The notes beneath the pieces were generated by a model. That model had not been told where the DNA came from and made no database searches. It saw only the letters and a program-made list of their open reading frames with translations. Source: SIG565 sp045646145 (GTDB taxonomy: Bacteria; Bacillota; Clostridia; Oscillospirales; Acutalibacteraceae). From it: 64,000 nucleotides of DNA. A program made the position numbers and the translations under genes. Positions 40,593 through 49,590 of this stretch are shown here, one piece after another (the first letter of the stretch is position 1; every line of letters starts with the position of its first letter). The stretch covers positions 1 to 64,000 of the forward strand of contig JAZRKE010000010.1 in the NCBI GenBank assembly GCA_045646145.1. The letters run 5' to 3'.

Positions 40593-40916
40593 TTAAAAGG
40601 TTTTACCGCATTTTTTGCACATGCGTTCTTTTTTACCGTCAGCATCAATCTTGTGAGCTATGCGGGTAGGCTTGTTGCACTTGGGGCAAACAACCTGAAC
40701 TTTACAAGCTCTGATGGGGCTTTCGGTTTCAATTATACCGGATGGATCGCCGGCCTTGCGGGGTTTAACATGCTTTTTAACCTTGTTAAGACCCTCAACA
40801 ATAACCTTACCCTCTTCCGGACTAACCTCAAGTACCTTACCGGTCTTGCCGCAGTCTTTATCGTCTCCAGTGAGAAGGATTACAGTATCGCCTGTTTTAA
40901 CGTGAAGCTTATTCAT
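40593..40916 (-). CDS. rplX: 50S ribosomal protein L24
   Basis: 107 residues. KOW domain at the start (VKTGDTVILLTGDDKDCGKTG), V-E-G-L-N-K-V-K-K-H-V-K-P, and a C-terminal zinc ribbon (C-P-K-C...C-K-K-C). Starts assembly of the large subunit. Confidence 0.97.
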   Translation of the reverse strand: MNKLHVKTGDTVILLTGDDKDCGKTGKVLEVSPEEGKVIVEGLNKVKKHVKPRKAGDPSGIIETESPIRACKVQVVCPKCNKPTRIAHKIDADGKKERMCKKCGKTF

Positions 40917-40931
40917 TTTTCTTACCTCCCA

Positions 40932-41300
40932 TTAAAGCACTTCCGGAGCGAGAGAAAGAATTTTTGTGTAATCTTTATCTCTGAGCTCGCGGGCTACTGG
41001 TCCAAAAATACGGGTTCCGCGCGGGTTCTTATCCTCACGGATAATTACTGCTGCGTTCTCGTCAAATCTGATGTATGTGCCGTCATTGCGACGAAGACCC
41101 TTTGCAGAACGAACTACAACTGCCTTCACTACATCGCCCTTCTTAACAGTACCACCGGGGGCGGCCTTCTTAACAGAAGCTACGATTACATCGCCAATGT
41201 TGGCATACCTCCTTTTGGAGCCTCCTAAAACGCGGATGCACATAATTTCTTTTGCACCGGTATTGTCAGCAACCTTGAGGTAACTCTGTTGTTGTATCAC
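40932..41300 (-). CDS. rplN: 50S ribosomal protein L14
   Basis: 122 residues. The start codon is GTG at 41300 with GGAGG upstream. MIQQQSYLKVADNTGAKEIM is the family start; VVRSAKGLRRNDGTYIRFDENA follows. It forms intersubunit bridges. Confidence 0.97.
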   Translation of the reverse strand: MIQQQSYLKVADNTGAKEIMCIRVLGGSKRRYANIGDVIVASVKKAAPGGTVKKGDVVKAVVVRSAKGLRRNDGTYIRFDENAAVIIREDKNPRGTRIFGPVARELRDKDYTKILSLAPEVL

Positions 41301-41318
41301 AGTGTTTTCCTCCTTAAA

Positions 41319-41573
41319 CTATTTAGCTTTCTCAATGATTTCAACTACACGCCAATTCTTATCTCGTGATAACGGACGTGTTTCCATAATAAGAACTCTG
41401 TCGCCAACGCCACAGGTGTTGTTCTCGTCATGGGCCTTAAGCCTAATAGTGTTCTTGATAATCTTCTTATAGAGCGGGTGCTTAACATTGTCTTCAATAG
41501 CAACTACAACGGTTTTATCCATCTTGTCACTTACAACGCGACCTGTTCTTGTTTTACGAAGGTTTCTTTCCAT
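41319..41573 (-). CDS. rpsQ: 30S ribosomal protein S17
   Basis: 84 residues from the ATG at 41573, chosen because GGGAGG lies upstream. One OB fold: RKTRTGRVVSDKMDKTVVVA and KHPLYKKIIKNTIRLKAHDE. Confidence 0.97.
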   Translation of the reverse strand: MERNLRKTRTGRVVSDKMDKTVVVAIEDNVKHPLYKKIIKNTIRLKAHDENNTCGVGDRVLIMETRPLSRDKNWRVVEIIEKAK

Positions 41574-41587
41574 GTGTCTACCTCCCA

Positions 41588-41794
41588 TTAAGCGTTAACG
41601 CTGTCTTTAAGCTCAATCTCGCGGATAACAGTTTTTACGCGAGCGATATCTTTTTTAACAGCATTTATACTTGTCGGGTTATCGAGCTGGTTAATGGCAA
41701 GCTGAAAACGGAGATTAAAGAGCTTCTCTTTAAGCTTTGCCAACTCTTCGTTAAGTTCGGGTAAAGATTTTTCTCTGATTTCTTTTGCATTCAT
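41588..41794 (-). CDS. rpmC: 50S ribosomal protein L29
   Basis: 68 residues, two helices: MNAKEIREKSLPELNEELAK and L-F-N-L-R-F-Q-L-A. Its start overlaps the rplP stop as TAATG. It lies near the peptide exit. Confidence 0.97.
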   Translation of the reverse strand: MNAKEIREKSLPELNEELAKLKEKLFNLRFQLAINQLDNPTSINAVKKDIARVKTVIREIELKDSVNA

Positions 41795-42219
41795 TACTGC
41801 TCACCACCCATTTCCTGTTTTGTTACGAACTTGCATTTAATCGGAAGCTTGTTGGCAGCAAGACGCATAGCTTCTCTTGCTAACTCTTCACTAACGCCGC
41901 CGATTTCAAACATAATTCTGCCGGGCTTTACAACCGCTACCCAATATTCAGGTGAGCCTTTACCTGAACCCATTCGGGTTTCAGCCGGCTTCTCGGTTAT
42001 AGGCTTATCCGGGAAAATTTTAATCCATACCTGACCGCCACGTTTGATGTAACGGGTCATAGCAATACGGGCTGCTTCAATCTGGTTAGAGGTGATCCAC
42101 GCGGGCTCTAAAGCCTGAAGACCGAAATCGCCATGAGATACGGTAGTACCGCGAGAAGCTTTACCGGTTAAACGGCCACGATGAACTCTACGGTATTTAA
42201 CACGCTTCGGTAATAACAT
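41794..42219 (-). CDS. rplP: 50S ribosomal protein L16
   Basis: 141 residues. MLLPKRVKYRRVHRGRLTGK start, R-I-A-M-T-R-Y-I-K-R-G-G-Q-V-W-I-K, and RMGSGKGSPEYWVAVVKPGR. It contacts the A-site tRNA. Coupled to rpsC by TAATG. Confidence 0.98.
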   Translation of the reverse strand: MLLPKRVKYRRVHRGRLTGKASRGTTVSHGDFGLQALEPAWITSNQIEAARIAMTRYIKRGGQVWIKIFPDKPITEKPAETRMGSGKGSPEYWVAVVKPGRIMFEIGGVSEELAREAMRLAANKLPIKCKFVTKQEMGGEQ

Positions 42220-42884
42220 TAGCGGGCTCCCCCTTCCTTACGTTTGTTTCTGCTATCCTGAAGAACCTCACCCTTGTAAATCCAAACCTTAACGCCGAGC
42301 TTGCCGTAGGTAGTGTCTGCCTCTGCAAAGCCATAATCAATATCAGCGCGGATGGTCTGAAGCGGAATGGTACCTTCATGATACTGCTCCGAACGAGCAA
42401 TTTCAGCACCGCCTAAACGGCCTGAAACCATAATCTTGATACCCTTAGCGCCACTCTTCATTGCACGGCCGATAGCCATTTTCATTGCGCGGCGGAAGGA
42501 TACACGCTTTTCAAGCTGTTCTGCAACGTTCTCTGCCACTAAAGTGGAGTTAACGTCGGGATTCTTAACCTCAACAATGTTGATGTTAACACTTTTGCCA
42601 AGCATTTTCTCGCAATTAGCTCTTAACTTTTCGATTTCCGAACCGTTGCGGCCGATTACGATACCGGGCTTTGCACAGTGGATGTTAAGGCGGATTTTCG
42701 AAGCGGTACGCTCGATTTCAACCTTAGGCACACCGGCACTCTGCAGTGTTTTCTTTAAATACTTACGGAGGTTATAGTCCTCAACCAAAGTATCTCCGAA
42801 TACATTGTCGCCTACGAACCAACGGGAATCCCAATTTTTAATTACGCCTACACGGTAACCGTGCGGATTAACCTTCTGGCCCAT
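42219..42884 (-). CDS. rpsC: 30S ribosomal protein S3
   Basis: 221 residues. MGQKVNPHGYRVGVIKNWDS start, KH-type domain (PGIVIGRNGSEIEKLR), and the C-terminal RAMKSGAKGIKIMVSGRLGG. It lines the mRNA entry channel. Confidence 0.98.
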   Translation of the reverse strand: MGQKVNPHGYRVGVIKNWDSRWFVGDNVFGDTLVEDYNLRKYLKKTLQSAGVPKVEIERTASKIRLNIHCAKPGIVIGRNGSEIEKLRANCEKMLGKSVNINIVEVKNPDVNSTLVAENVAEQLEKRVSFRRAMKMAIGRAMKSGAKGIKIMVSGRLGGAEIARSEQYHEGTIPLQTIRADIDYGFAEADTTYGKLGVKVWIYKGEVLQDSRNKRKEGGAR

Positions 42885-42900
42885 AATTTAACCTCCTTAA

Positions 42901-43239
42901 TTAATCTTCACGTTCTTTAAGAACGATGGTCATATGGCTAGTTCTCTTCAAAATGCGATGAGCACGGCCATGATCCTTCGGACGAATTCTCTTGAGAGTC
43001 GGTCCGGGGCATACAAAACACTCAGCAACATAGAGCTTATTTACATCCATATTGTGATTGTTCTGAGCATTAGCGATTGCTGATGCTAATAACTTTTCTA
43101 AATACTCACAAGCAGATTTGGGAGTGAATTTGAGAATAGCCATAGCCTTGTCAGCATCTTGATTACGGATTAAATCCATAACAATCTTCACCTTACGGGG
43201 TGAAATACGAGCGTATTTTAAAATAGCTCTTGCTTCCAT
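42901..43239 (-). CDS. rplV: 50S ribosomal protein L22
   Basis: 112 residues. AILKYARISPRKVKIVMDLI start and GPTLKRIRPKDHGRAHRILKR. Its beta-hairpin reaches into the exit tunnel. Confidence 0.98.
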   Translation of the reverse strand: MEARAILKYARISPRKVKIVMDLIRNQDADKAMAILKFTPKSACEYLEKLLASAIANAQNNHNMDVNKLYVAECFVCPGPTLKRIRPKDHGRAHRILKRTSHMTIVLKERED

Positions 43240-43260
43240 TGTTTATTCTCTCCTCTCTGC

Positions 43261-43533
43261 TTATTTTGTGGTTTTTGCACCGGCGTGTCCCTTAAATGTT
43301 CTTGTGGGAGCAAACTCGCCGAGCTTGTGGCCAACCATATCCTCAGTTACATATACCGGTACGTGCTTACGACCGTCATGAACTGCTATTGTATGTCCAA
43401 CGAAATCAGGGAATATGGTTGAGGAACGCGACCAGGTCTTAAGAACTCTCTTTTCACCGGCTTGGTTCATTTCTTGGATTCTTTTCAGCAACACAGGTTG
43501 CACGAAAGGTCCCTTTTTAATGCTTCTACCCAT
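43261..43533 (-). CDS. rpsS: 30S ribosomal protein S19
   Basis: 90 residues. MGRSIKKGPFVQPVLLKRIQ start and VGHTIAVHDGRKHVPVYVTE, then HKLGEFAPTRTFKGH. Confidence 0.98.
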   Translation of the reverse strand: MGRSIKKGPFVQPVLLKRIQEMNQAGEKRVLKTWSRSSTIFPDFVGHTIAVHDGRKHVPVYVTEDMVGHKLGEFAPTRTFKGHAGAKTTK

Positions 43534-43555
43534 TATTATTCTCCTTTACCGTAGA

Positions 43556-44386
43556 CTACTTAGAACGACGCTTTACAATGTACTTGTTGGAGCGGTTCTT
43601 CTTGTTTCTGGTCTTATAACCGAGAGCGGGCTTGCCCCACGGTGTTACAGGACCAGGACGACCGATGGGGGATTTACCCTCACCACCACCGTGCGGGTGG
43701 TCGCACGGGTTCATTACAGAACCACGAACTGTCGGACGCCATCCCATATGACGCTTACGACCTGCTTTACCGTAATTTACGTTGCTGTGCTCAGGATTAC
43801 TTACCTGACCTACGGTTGCCATACAGTTTGCAGGAACATTACGAAGCTCGCTGGACGGCAGACGAAGAAGTGCCATGCCGTTTTCCTTAGCCATAAGCTG
43901 AGCCATGTTACCGGCACTACGGGCAAGCTGTGCGCCCTTTCCGGGATAAAGCTCAATGTTATGAACGAAGGTACCAACGGGTATATTGTTGAGCGGTAAA
44001 GCGTTACCGGGCTTAATATCAGCATCGGGTCCGCTAACTATAACATCGCCTACCTTTAATCCGATAGGTGCGATAATATAACGCTTCTCGCCATCCTCAT
44101 ACTGAACGAGGGCGATGAATGCAGAACGGTTCGGGTCATACTCTAAGGTCATAACGGTAGCATTTACGCCAAAACGCTCACGCTTAAAGTCGATAACTCT
44201 GTACTTTCTGCGGTTTCCGCCGCCTCTGTGGCGAACGGTGATGCGGCCATAACTGTTACGACCTGCATTTTTCTTTAAGGGTTCAAGTAAGCTTCTCTCA
44301 GGGGCTACCTTGGATAACTCGGAATAATCCATTGTAGTCATGCCGCGGCGACCCGGAGTAGTAGGCTTATAATGTTTAATTGCCAT
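43556..44386 (-). CDS. rplB: 50S ribosomal protein L2
   Basis: 276 residues from the ATG at 44386 (MAIKHYKPTTPGRRG). KNAGRNSYGRITVRHRGGGN near residue 40 and the peptidyl-transferase-proximal block VMNPCDHPHGGGEGKSPIGR near residue 225, which has the conserved His. The longer open frame runs into an upstream hairpin region and has no ribosome binding site. Confidence 0.98.
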   Translation of the reverse strand: MAIKHYKPTTPGRRGMTTMDYSELSKVAPERSLLEPLKKNAGRNSYGRITVRHRGGGNRRKYRVIDFKRERFGVNATVMTLEYDPNRSAFIALVQYEDGEKRYIIAPIGLKVGDVIVSGPDADIKPGNALPLNNIPVGTFVHNIELYPGKGAQLARSAGNMAQLMAKENGMALLRLPSSELRNVPANCMATVGQVSNPEHSNVNYGKAGRKRHMGWRPTVRGSVMNPCDHPHGGGEGKSPIGRPGPVTPWGKPALGYKTRNKKNRSNKYIVKRRSK

Positions 44387-44414
44387 TTGTTTCACTCTCC
44401 TATTTTGGCTTAGC

Positions 44415-44468
44415 GAAGTGCCTTTGCACTTCATACATCACCTGAAGCTTTACGCTTCAAAGGTCAGA
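44415..44468 (-). repeat. Two hairpins between rplW and rplB
   Basis: GAAGTGC/GCACTTC (44415-44432) and GAAGC/GCTTC (44454-44468, extended by CCT/AGG) in the 85-bp gap. They are transcribed within the S10 operon and have no T-run, so processing or translation control is more likely than termination. Confidence 0.5.
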
Positions 44469-44471
44469 CGA

Positions 44472-44765
44472 TTACATTAAACCGTCAAAAAACTCAATCG
44501 GCTTAGAATCAGCTTTAAGTGTTACAATTGCCTTCTTCCAAGAGGAAGTGTAGCCCTCATAACGACCCATTCTGCGAGCCTTGCCGCGAACTGAAATGGT
44601 GTTTACCTTTGCAACCTCTACCTTGAAAAGCTGCTCTACTGCATTAGCGATTTCAATTTTGTTAGCATCGCTTGCTACCTTAAAGGTGTATTTCTTGTCA
44701 GCAATTCCTGACATACTCTTTTCGGTGATTACCGGAGCGATAATGATGTCCTGTGCGGTTTTCAT
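44472..44765 (-). CDS. rplW: 50S ribosomal protein L23
   Basis: 97 residues. DIIIAPVITEKSMSGIADKK start and VRGKARRMGRYEGYTSSWKK. It docks trigger factor and SRP at the tunnel exit. Confidence 0.98.
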   Translation of the reverse strand: MKTAQDIIIAPVITEKSMSGIADKKYTFKVASDANKIEIANAVEQLFKVEVAKVNTISVRGKARRMGRYEGYTSSWKKAIVTLKADSKPIEFFDGLM

Positions 44766-45388
44766 TATGCATACACCTCCTCGAATTTAGCTACTGCGCT
44801 CTTAACGATTACTAATGTATCGGCATTAATAATGTCATAAGCATTAATGGTGTTAACCTGAGCTGACTTTGTGCCCTCGATGTTTGCAATACTCTTAACT
44901 GCAACTGCATTGTTATCAGCAAGAACAATAAGGGTTTTCTTTGCAGCACCGATAGCCTTTAAGCAGTCTGCAACAACACGAGTCTTGTAGGTTTCAAGGG
45001 TTAGTTCATCAAGAACGATGATGGAACCTGCAAGTAATTTATCGGAAAGAGCCGATTTGATAGCAAGTCTACGAACCTTTTTGTTGAGAGAGTAAGAATA
45101 ATCTCTCGGCTTGGGTGCGTGAACTATACCACCGTGTCTCCACTGGGGAGCTCTGGTCGAACCCTGACGGGCATGACCTGTACCCTTCTGTCTCCAAGGC
45201 TTTTTACCGCCGCCGGAAACTTCTGTACGGGTTAAAGTGGACTGAGTGCCCTGTCTTCTGTTTGCGAGGTAGTTTACAACTGCCATATGCATAACAACTG
45301 CGTTCGGCTTAATGCCGAAAATAGCATCGCTTAAAGCGATTTCGCCGACATTCTTGCCGGTCATATCAACTACTGCTACGTTTGCCAT
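44765..45388 (-). CDS. rplD: 50S ribosomal protein L4
   Basis: 207 residues. NRRQGTQSTLTRTEVSGGGK and KPWRQKGTGHARQGSTRAPQ form the tunnel loop; PRDYSYSLNKKVRRLAIKSA follows. In enteric bacteria L4 represses its own operon through the leader; the long leader here might be a target. Confidence 0.98.
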   Translation of the reverse strand: MANVAVVDMTGKNVGEIALSDAIFGIKPNAVVMHMAVVNYLANRRQGTQSTLTRTEVSGGGKKPWRQKGTGHARQGSTRAPQWRHGGIVHAPKPRDYSYSLNKKVRRLAIKSALSDKLLAGSIIVLDELTLETYKTRVVADCLKAIGAAKKTLIVLADNNAVAVKSIANIEGTKSAQVNTINAYDIINADTLVIVKSAVAKFEEVYA

Positions 45389-45405
45389 TTAAAACACTCC
45401 TTCCA

Positions 45406-46035
45406 TTAAGCTTTAACGCTATCGAAAAGAACAACTATGCCGCCCTTGGGACCGGGAACGGCGCCCTTAACAGCGATTATGTTATTTTCTGCGTCAACCT
45501 TGACTACGCTTAAGTTCTGAACGGTTACACGCTCATTACCTAAGTGGCCAGCCATTTTCTTACCTTTGAAAACACGTGCCGGGTCGATAACACCCAACGA
45601 ACCGCCATGGCGGTGAACAGGACCGGTACCGTGAGACTCTTTTAAGCGTCCGAAGTTCCAGCGCTTAATTACGCCTGCATAGCCCTTACCTTTAGAGGTT
45701 CCGCGTACATCAACTGCATCACCTTCAGCAAAAATGTCAGCCTTAATTAAATCACCAACATTTATAGCCGAAATGTCGTCAAGACGGAATTCGCGAAGAA
45801 CCTTCTTGGGAGCTACATCACCCTTTGCGAAATGGCCCTTCATAGGTTTGTTTACTTTGGAAGCCTTCAAATCGCCGTAGCCTATTTGAACTGCCTCGTA
45901 ACCGTCGTTTTCAACTGTTTTCTTCTGAGCAACCACACAGGGACCTGCTTCAATTACAGTTACGGGAACAACGTTACCGTTTGCGTCAAAAAGCTGAGTC
46001 ATACCAAGCTTTTTTCCAACAATTGCCTTTTTCAT
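45406..46035 (-). CDS. rplC: 50S ribosomal protein L3
   Basis: 209 residues. MKKAIVGKKLGMTQLFDANG start and GHFAKGDVAPKKVLREFRLD; HGTGPVHRHGGSLGVIDPAR contains the conserved W-finger region. It helps start large subunit assembly. Confidence 0.98.
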   Translation of the reverse strand: MKKAIVGKKLGMTQLFDANGNVVPVTVIEAGPCVVAQKKTVENDGYEAVQIGYGDLKASKVNKPMKGHFAKGDVAPKKVLREFRLDDISAINVGDLIKADIFAEGDAVDVRGTSKGKGYAGVIKRWNFGRLKESHGTGPVHRHGGSLGVIDPARVFKGKKMAGHLGNERVTVQNLSVVKVDAENNIIAVKGAVPGPKGGIVVLFDSVKA

Positions 46036-46106
46036 TGTTTTTATCCTCCTTGGTTATTGGTTGGATTTCTCCAACATGACCACGCCTATATATAGATGTA
46101 AGGAAA

Positions 46107-46418
46107 TTAGAGCTTAATTTCAATCTCTACACCGGCGGGAAGCTCAAGACCTGTCAGAGCCTCAACAGTTTTGTTGGAAGGTCTGAGAATGTCGATAAGC
46201 CTTTTGTGAGTTCTGGTTTCGAACTGCTCACGGCTGTCCTTATACTTGTGAACAGCGCGAAGGATTGTTACAACCTGCTTTTCGGTCGGTAGCGGTACCG
46301 GACCTGAAACACGTGCGCCTGTACGTTTAGCGGTTTCCACAATTTTCTCTGCGGACTGGTCTACAAGTGCATGGTCGTAACCCTTGATTCTGATACGAAT
46401 CTTCTCTTTTACTGCCAT
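46107..46418 (-). CDS. rpsJ: 30S ribosomal protein S10
   Basis: 103 residues. IRIRIKGYDHALVDQSAEKI and VRG-type GPVPLPTEKQVVTILRAVHK; FETRTHKRLIDILRPSNKTV. First gene of the 31-gene minus-strand cluster; it also acts as NusE in antitermination. Preceded by GGAGG. Confidence 0.98.
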   Translation of the reverse strand: MAVKEKIRIRIKGYDHALVDQSAEKIVETAKRTGARVSGPVPLPTEKQVVTILRAVHKYKDSREQFETRTHKRLIDILRPSNKTVEALTGLELPAGVEIEIKL

Positions 46419-46694
46419 TAGATGTCGCCTCCTTAATTAGTTGGCGGGCAAAACTTACACCTTGCCGCGTGTTTCATTACGCCGCATTATAAAACCGGAT
46501 TACTGGGGTTGCAGTAAAATCCGGGTACGGCAGACACCTGCCGCTACACTTTCCGACTCGCAAGATGCCGTTAGTGTTCTGGTGCTCATTTCTTTCGCCC
46601 GGTTTAAAATCGGACATACTCCGCGGAAATTTCCTAACTCGAGGTTAGCCACCTCCCGCATCAACGCATGACAATACGCATAGCGTACTTGGGT
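46419..46694 (-). promoter_or_regulatory. Long structured 5' leader of the S10 operon
   Basis: About 270 bp separates the predicted start point from rpsJ. Hairpins on the minus strand: CTAAC/GTTAG (about 46637-46651), CGGCAG/CTGCCG (about 46536-46553) and CCGGATT.../...AATCCGG (46496-46525, with CAGT/ACTG continuing the stem). Short frames exist but none has a credible ribosome binding site. The size and structure suggest autogenous control, perhaps by a ribosomal protein. I do not recognise a defined family. Confidence 0.5.
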
Positions 46695-46723
46695 ATAATA
46701 ACACACTTTAAATCAAAAATCAA
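46695..46723 (-). promoter_or_regulatory. Promoter of the ribosomal protein cluster
   Basis: Minus strand: TTGATT, 17 bases, TATTAT, followed by the GC-richer leader. A/T-rich sequence upstream (46724-46765) could act as an UP element. Confidence 0.65.
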
Positions 46724-46773
46724 GTACTTTTTTCAAAAAATAAAAAATTTTTAACTTTTATATTATATATGTG

Positions 46774-46810
46774 AAAAAATTGGGAGAAACTTCCTTTAGA
46801 AGTGTCTCCC
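46774..46810 (-). terminator. Terminator of the Na/Pi cotransporter gene
   Basis: Minus strand: GGGAGACACTTC/GAAGTTTCTCCC stem followed by AATTTTTTC. It belongs to the same hairpin family as 4618-4646 and 49591-49619, with a shifted loop. Confidence 0.8.
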
Positions 46811-46821
46811 AAACGTATTTT

Positions 46822-48507
46822 TTATGCATCCACCTTCTGAGAACCCGTAGGATTTACGATACTAAAGCCAACATTTACAAGGTGGTCGGCAACACGCTCA
46901 AGTCCCGATATTATTGATGAATAATAAGGGCTTACATCGGCGCTGCAGTTCCCTTCGGCAAGTCGTGCAAAGTGGCTTGCTATAAATGCTTTTTTCTTAC
47001 CGTCAATGGTTTCTTCTAAAGCAGCAAGCTCAGGTAATTCTTCTTTATTTAAGTTTACAAAAGCATCCTTAGATATAGCAAACATTTGCATAATGCTTTC
47101 ACGCATTTCCGTTATACCGCTATACGCCTTATCGGAAAACCTTATACTCTTATTAAGCATTTCTACACCGATTTCGTGGAAATTCTCAGCGTTATCTCCG
47201 ATACGCTCAAGGTCGTTAAGAACATGAAAATACGTGCCTATTATTTTTTCATCGCTTTCTTCCACATTGGCAGACAGCTTAATTAAAAATTGGGTTAAGG
47301 CACGGTTAGTATAGTCGATAACCTCTTCATTATCTTGAACGGTTTCGCTGTACTCTATAGAGCCATTATCAATAGCAGCAAAAGAAAGCCTTGTGTTTTC
47401 CTCTACAAGTGAGAGCATATATTCAATTTCTTTCTTAACCTGCATAAGTGCAATAGACGGTGTTGTTAACAGTCTGTCATCAACATATTTAAGGGTAAGC
47501 GTTTCTCCGGTTTCCTTTTTATCCTTAATAACTGCGCAGGAATACTTAACTAACTGCTTTACAAAGGGCAGCAAAATACAGGTGGTAGTAACATTGAATA
47601 TAACGTGGAAAGCGGATACCCTCATCTGAAGCGACATTTGGTCATCCCCCGGGAAGAGCGAAACCAAAAGATTTACCATTGGCTCCTTGAATATCCAGAT
47701 TATTGCGGCAAAAATAACCGTTCCGATTGTATTAAAGGTAAAGTGGATAAGAGCTACACGCTTTGAATTAGCATTAGCACCAACCGATGCAAGCAATGCG
47801 GTTACACAGGTACCGATATTTGCACCAAGTACGATAAATAGTGCCATATCAAGCGGCAATACACCTGCACCCACCATTGTAATTACAACACCTGTAGAAG
47901 CAGACGAGCTTTGAATAAGGGCGGTAAAGATAACACCCACAAGGATTAAAAGTAACGGAAAATCTATTCTTTGGAAGATATCTGTAAACATACCTTCAAC
48001 AAGCGGATTACCAAAAGCCTGCTCGCTACTCATTACTTCAAGACCTACGAAAATAAGTCCCAAACCACAACAAAGGCTACCTGCAATTTTTACTTTTTCC
48101 TTTTTGAAAAAGCCCATCATAACACCCGCAAAGGCAAGCAGGTACATCGCCATATTAAAATAATCATTTTTTAAAGCTACCAATACGCCCGTAATGGTTG
48201 TACCAATATTCGCGCCCATAATAATTGGGGTTGCCTGCATAAGCGTCATAACACCTGCGTTTACAAGACCGATAACCATTACCGATGTTGCCGATGAGCT
48301 TTGAATAATCGCTGTTACACCCGCACCAATTCCAACACCTGAAAAACGATTGTTACTGATTTTTTCAAGCAAACGCTTCATCCCCGAGCCTGCGCTCTTT
48401 TCCAAGGCGTCGCCCATAAAATTCATACCAACTATGAATACTCCAACACCTGCCAATAGCCAGATAAGGCTCTCAATCAACTGCATAACTTCTCCTGAAG
48501 ATACCAT
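46822..48507 (-). CDS. Na/Pi cotransporter with C-terminal PhoU-like domain
   Basis: 561 residues. AAGGAG lies 6 bases before the ATG. The NptA/PNaS family shows two inverted repeats with the signature QSSSAT (TAIIQSSSATSVMV near residue 65, and TALIQSSSASTGVV near residue 197), each followed by GANIGT. About nine membrane segments cover residues 10-320. Residues 350-550 are a helical PhoU-like regulatory region (D-L-E-R-I-G-D-N-A-E-N). It imports phosphate with sodium or controls phosphate efflux. It is divergent from a LysR regulator, which may regulate it. Confidence 0.9.
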   Translation of the reverse strand: MVSSGEVMQLIESLIWLLAGVGVFIVGMNFMGDALEKSAGSGMKRLLEKISNNRFSGVGIGAGVTAIIQSSSATSVMVIGLVNAGVMTLMQATPIIMGANIGTTITGVLVALKNDYFNMAMYLLAFAGVMMGFFKKEKVKIAGSLCCGLGLIFVGLEVMSSEQAFGNPLVEGMFTDIFQRIDFPLLLILVGVIFTALIQSSSASTGVVITMVGAGVLPLDMALFIVLGANIGTCVTALLASVGANANSKRVALIHFTFNTIGTVIFAAIIWIFKEPMVNLLVSLFPGDDQMSLQMRVSAFHVIFNVTTTCILLPFVKQLVKYSCAVIKDKKETGETLTLKYVDDRLLTTPSIALMQVKKEIEYMLSLVEENTRLSFAAIDNGSIEYSETVQDNEEVIDYTNRALTQFLIKLSANVEESDEKIIGTYFHVLNDLERIGDNAENFHEIGVEMLNKSIRFSDKAYSGITEMRESIMQMFAISKDAFVNLNKEELPELAALEETIDGKKKAFIASHFARLAEGNCSADVSPYYSSIISGLERVADHLVNVGFSIVNPTGSQKVDA

Positions 48508-48633
48508 GTTTTTTCTCCTTTTTCTATTTTTTTACAATGAATATTATACCCGTTGACTTTTAATAAGTAAAATAGTATAATATTATAAAGTTCATATAAT
48601 TTTAGTTATTAAATTATTATAGGGGAGTTTGCT

Positions 48634-49518
48634 ATGACCATACGGCATCTTAAGATTTTTATATGCGTTTGTAAGCACAACAGTATGACAAAGGCTGCCG
48701 AAGAACTTTTTATTGCTCAGCCTGCCGTTAGTAATGCTATTGCCGAAATTGAGAAAAATTATAATGTGAAATTGTTCGAGCGTATAAATAAACGCCTGTT
48801 TTTAACCGATGAAGGCAAAAGCCTGCTTATAAAAGCACGAGAAGTTATTTCGGCTTTCGACGAATTTGAAGAGCAAGCACTTAATTCTTCAAAAAAGCCG
48901 CTTTTAAAAATAGGCTCGTCGCTCACTATAGGTAAGCAGAAGCTACCTTGCCTTTTGCGAAATCTTAAAGAAAGCTTTCCGGATATAGATTTCCAAATTT
49001 CCATTAACCAAACCTCAATAATAGAGAATAAAATTTTAAATGGCATGCTTGACTTTGCCTTTATCCAAGGCAAGCCATCCAACCAAAATATAAAATCCCG
49101 CCTTGTTGACTGCAACACTTTAATCGCTGTATGCGGCAAAAAATATGGTATGCCCAACACCGTAACACTAAAAGAACTTTGCGAATACGACCTGCTGCTT
49201 CGTGAAGATGAAAGTGTATCTAGAGAGTTTTTAGACCATATTTTTGCTCTTGAAAATATAATTGTAACTCCTGTTATGGAATCTATAAGTAACCAAGCGC
49301 TAATCTCAGCTGCCACGCAAAACTTGGGCGTTACTATTATGCCCGAAGCGTTACTCACCCGTCAGCTAAACAGCGATGAACTTCGCAAAATAACCGTTTC
49401 GGATTACGAGTTCACACGAAACTCCTACCTTATTCACCACAAAGACAAATCCTTCGGCGCTGTTAAAAAAGAAATTTTTGATTTTTGCTATAAAAACTAT
49501 AAACATAAGCAAAATTAA
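48634..49518 (+). CDS. LysR-family transcriptional regulator
   Basis: 294 residues. N-terminal winged helix: MTIRHLKIFICVCKHNSMTK and A-A-E-E-L-F-I-A-Q-P-A-V-S-N-A-I-A-E-I-E. The C-terminal 200 residues are a LysR substrate-binding domain. AGGGGAG is upstream. It is divergent from the phosphate transporter, a common arrangement when the regulator controls its neighbour; the ligand is unknown. A long hairpin follows. Confidence 0.9.
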   Translation: MTIRHLKIFICVCKHNSMTKAAEELFIAQPAVSNAIAEIEKNYNVKLFERINKRLFLTDEGKSLLIKAREVISAFDEFEEQALNSSKKPLLKIGSSLTIGKQKLPCLLRNLKESFPDIDFQISINQTSIIENKILNGMLDFAFIQGKPSNQNIKSRLVDCNTLIAVCGKKYGMPNTVTLKELCEYDLLLREDESVSREFLDHIFALENIIVTPVMESISNQALISAATQNLGVTIMPEALLTRQLNSDELRKITVSDYEFTRNSYLIHHKDKSFGAVKKEIFDFCYKNYKHKQN

Positions 49519-49525
49519 AAGGAGG

Positions 49526-49568
49526 ATAACTTAAGGCATGCTCCTTTGCGGAGTGTGCCTTAAGTTAT
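49526..49568 (+). terminator. Long hairpin after the LysR gene
   Basis: 19-nt arms (ATAACTTAAGGCATGCTCC and its partner, 49550-49568) pair with only two G-U pairs and a 5-base loop. There is no T-run, so it may stabilise the message end rather than terminate. Confidence 0.55.
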
Positions 49569-49590
49569 ATTGTCTGTGACAAAAGAAATT

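Noticed and set aside
46500..46706. 68-codon minus-strand open frame in the S10 leader
   Set aside because: It starts upstream of the -10, so the ribosomal transcript cannot carry the whole frame, and no ribosome binding site is present. Treated as leader RNA.
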